From Deltaproteobacteria bacterium (GTDB lineage Bacteria; JAUYMQ01), in NCBI GenBank assembly GCA_030698575.1, contig JAUYMQ010000568.1:1-9724 (forward strand): a stretch of DNA of 9,724 nt, read 5' to 3'. The notes beneath the pieces are model-generated. The model ran no database searches and was not told where the DNA came from. It saw only the letters and a list, made by a program, of their open reading frames with translations. The position numbers were made by a program, and so were the translations under genes. Each line of letters opens with the position of its first letter. The stretch's first letter is position 1. This document shows positions 8,727-9,724 of this stretch, in pieces.

Positions 8727-8965
8727 GCATGACGCGCCCGTCCTCTACGAATAGTCGGCTTGCCGTGAAATCGAGCCCTTCCAGCCCCCCGAGATGGCCC
8801 CTGCGCCGCCCGCGGCCGTGATAATCTCAACCCCTCGACGGGCCGACATATTTTCAGTCCTCACCGTGAAGCGGGAAATCGGAAATTATGGCTCGTGCCT
8901 ATGATAGTCTCGACGAGGCCGCATCACGCCCCATCCTGAAAGACAGTCTCTAACAGAAGCACAGC
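8727..8965. other. Intergenic transition from GC-rich to AT-rich DNA
   Basis: Gap of 239 bases without a convincing gene. An imperfect hairpin, CGGCCGT (8813-8819) against ACGGGCCG (8838-8845, one bulged G), is followed by ACATATTTT and could be a weak terminator for the cytochrome gene. TGATAATCTC (8819-8828) and TGATAGTCTC (8902-8911) match at 9 of 10 bases and each contains a -10-like string (GATAAT; TATGAT just ahead of the second). From about 8,930 the composition falls to the AT-rich level of the last gene. No tRNA, attachment-site repeat or insertion-sequence end is seen. Confidence 0.45.
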
Positions 8966-9724
8966 ATGAAGACAAATAACAAATGGGTGACCAGATTCTC
9001 GCTTCTTGTAAACGCGATAACTTTGATACTTCTACTAGCTATTTGCCTCCACTATTCAGTTCACAAGATCATAGTAAAGAAGCTTGGCTGGGGGTCATCT
9101 TCGGCAATAAAATCGCAACCTAGCTATGCTGACAATAAGACTTATTGGGTCCAAAAAAGCTTGTTCGATATGTATAGGCCGAGTCATGTAAGAATTGTCA
9201 TGTTGGGGGATTCTATTACTCACAACGCAGACTGGAATGAACTCTTAACGAGAACAGATGTTGCGAATAGAGGAGTATCTGGTGATACGACTGAAGGCTT
9301 TTTGAATCGCTTGAATGATGTTTACGCGTTGCATCCGAAGCTTTGTTTCATCATGGGGGGGACCAATGATTTTGGGAAAGGGGCGGAGGTCGAAGAGGTC
9401 TACGCAAACTATATAGAGATCGTCAAGAGTCTCCAAGCATACTCTATCGTTCCTATTATTCAATCGACCATAACGATCTTATCAGATGATCCCTATTATA
9501 TTGACATTAGCAATAAAATAAGGCGACTTAACGATGCTTTGAAACTTTATGCCTATGCGAATGGTATTATATTTGTCGATGTCAATGAACAACTGAGCAC
9601 AAAGAATGTTCTGTCTTCACAGTATACTTATGATGGCATGCATCTTTTGGGTAGTGGCTACGCTAAATGGAGGGACCTGATCTTGCCGATCATCAGGAGT
9701 CAGCTAGGCGAATCGAAAGGGGCC
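8966..9724 (+). CDS. Membrane-anchored SGNH/GDSL hydrolase, 3' end cut by window
   Basis: Putative esterase/acetylhydrolase of the SGNH superfamily (PAF-acetylhydrolase/TesA-like), 253 residues visible and still open at the window edge. Lys2, Lys6 and Arg10 precede one hydrophobic segment (about 11-29), so a signal anchor with the enzyme domain outside the cytoplasm is likely. All four SGNH blocks are present: GDS at 81-83 (Ser83 nucleophile), NRGVSGD with Gly103, GGTND with Asn134, and DGMH with Asp223 and His226. The catalytic domain is therefore complete and only a C-terminal tail is missing. In-frame TAA at 8951 precedes ATG 8966; a weak AGAAG (8955-8959) is the ribosome site. The gene is AT-rich and uses ATA, AGA, AGG and TTA codons that are scarce in all upstream genes, a sign of transfer. 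Such enzymes often deacetylate cell-surface polysaccharides; that role here is inference. Confidence 0.88.
   Translation, partial: MKTNNKWVTRFSLLVNAITLILLLAICLHYSVHKIIVKKLGWGSSSAIKSQPSYADNKTYWVQKSLFDMYRPSHVRIVMLGDSITHNADWNELLTRTDVANRGVSGDTTEGFLNRLNDVYALHPKLCFIMGGTNDFGKGAEVEEVYANYIEIVKSLQAYSIVPIIQSTITILSDDPYYIDISNKIRRLNDALKLYAYANGIIFVDVNEQLSTKNVLSSQYTYDGMHLLGSGYAKWRDLILPIIRSQLGESKGA

Noticed and set aside
9245-9463. 72-codon - strand frame inside the SGNH hydrolase
   Set aside because: The opposite strand has a continuous frame with all SGNH catalytic blocks; the antisense frame has no ribosome site or domain.

Overview
This window comes from a high-GC bacterium, most likely Gram-negative. 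It carries nitrous-oxide reductase maturation genes, two predicted lipoprotein c-type cytochromes and an LLM-class (F420/FMN) oxidoreductase. That mix fits a high-GC proteobacterial, myxobacterial or acidobacterial-type genome, but no marker here fixes the taxon. Bases 1 to about 8,840 are strongly GC-rich and every complete gene is on the + strand. From about 8,930 to the end the DNA becomes AT-rich.

Bases 2-1730 are the tail of a nos cluster. The ABC-2 permease NosY is cut by the left edge, followed by the copper lipoprotein NosL and a monoheme lipoprotein cytochrome c. Both junctions are 4-base start/stop overlaps (GTGA, ATGA), so the three are probably one translationally coupled operon. 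NosY and NosL belong to the machinery that matures the copper centres of N2O reductase. The cytochrome is a plausible electron carrier to it. nosF, nosD and nosZ would be expected to the left of the window.

Bases 1768-3090 encode an FAD-dependent amine/amino-acid oxidase-like protein. Bases 3188-5899 encode a complete aconitase of the AcnA/IRP type with all three cluster cysteines. After a 211-base gap come a luciferase-like oxidoreductase (6111-6959), an AAA+ ATPase with an extra N-terminal region and no assigned role (7009-8325), and a second small lipoprotein cytochrome c (8349-8726). These look like housekeeping or accessory genes in a row rather than one pathway.

Two features stand out. 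First, a long GC-rich inverted repeat followed by a T-rich run (8372-8414), which looks like an intrinsic terminator, lies inside the signal-peptide codons of the second cytochrome gene. Second, the window ends in a membrane-anchored SGNH/GDSL hydrolase gene (8966 to the edge). Its AT-rich composition and codon use differ sharply from everything to its left, which suggests horizontal acquisition and the start of an accessory region. No tRNA, rRNA, CRISPR array, transposase or complete novel system was found.
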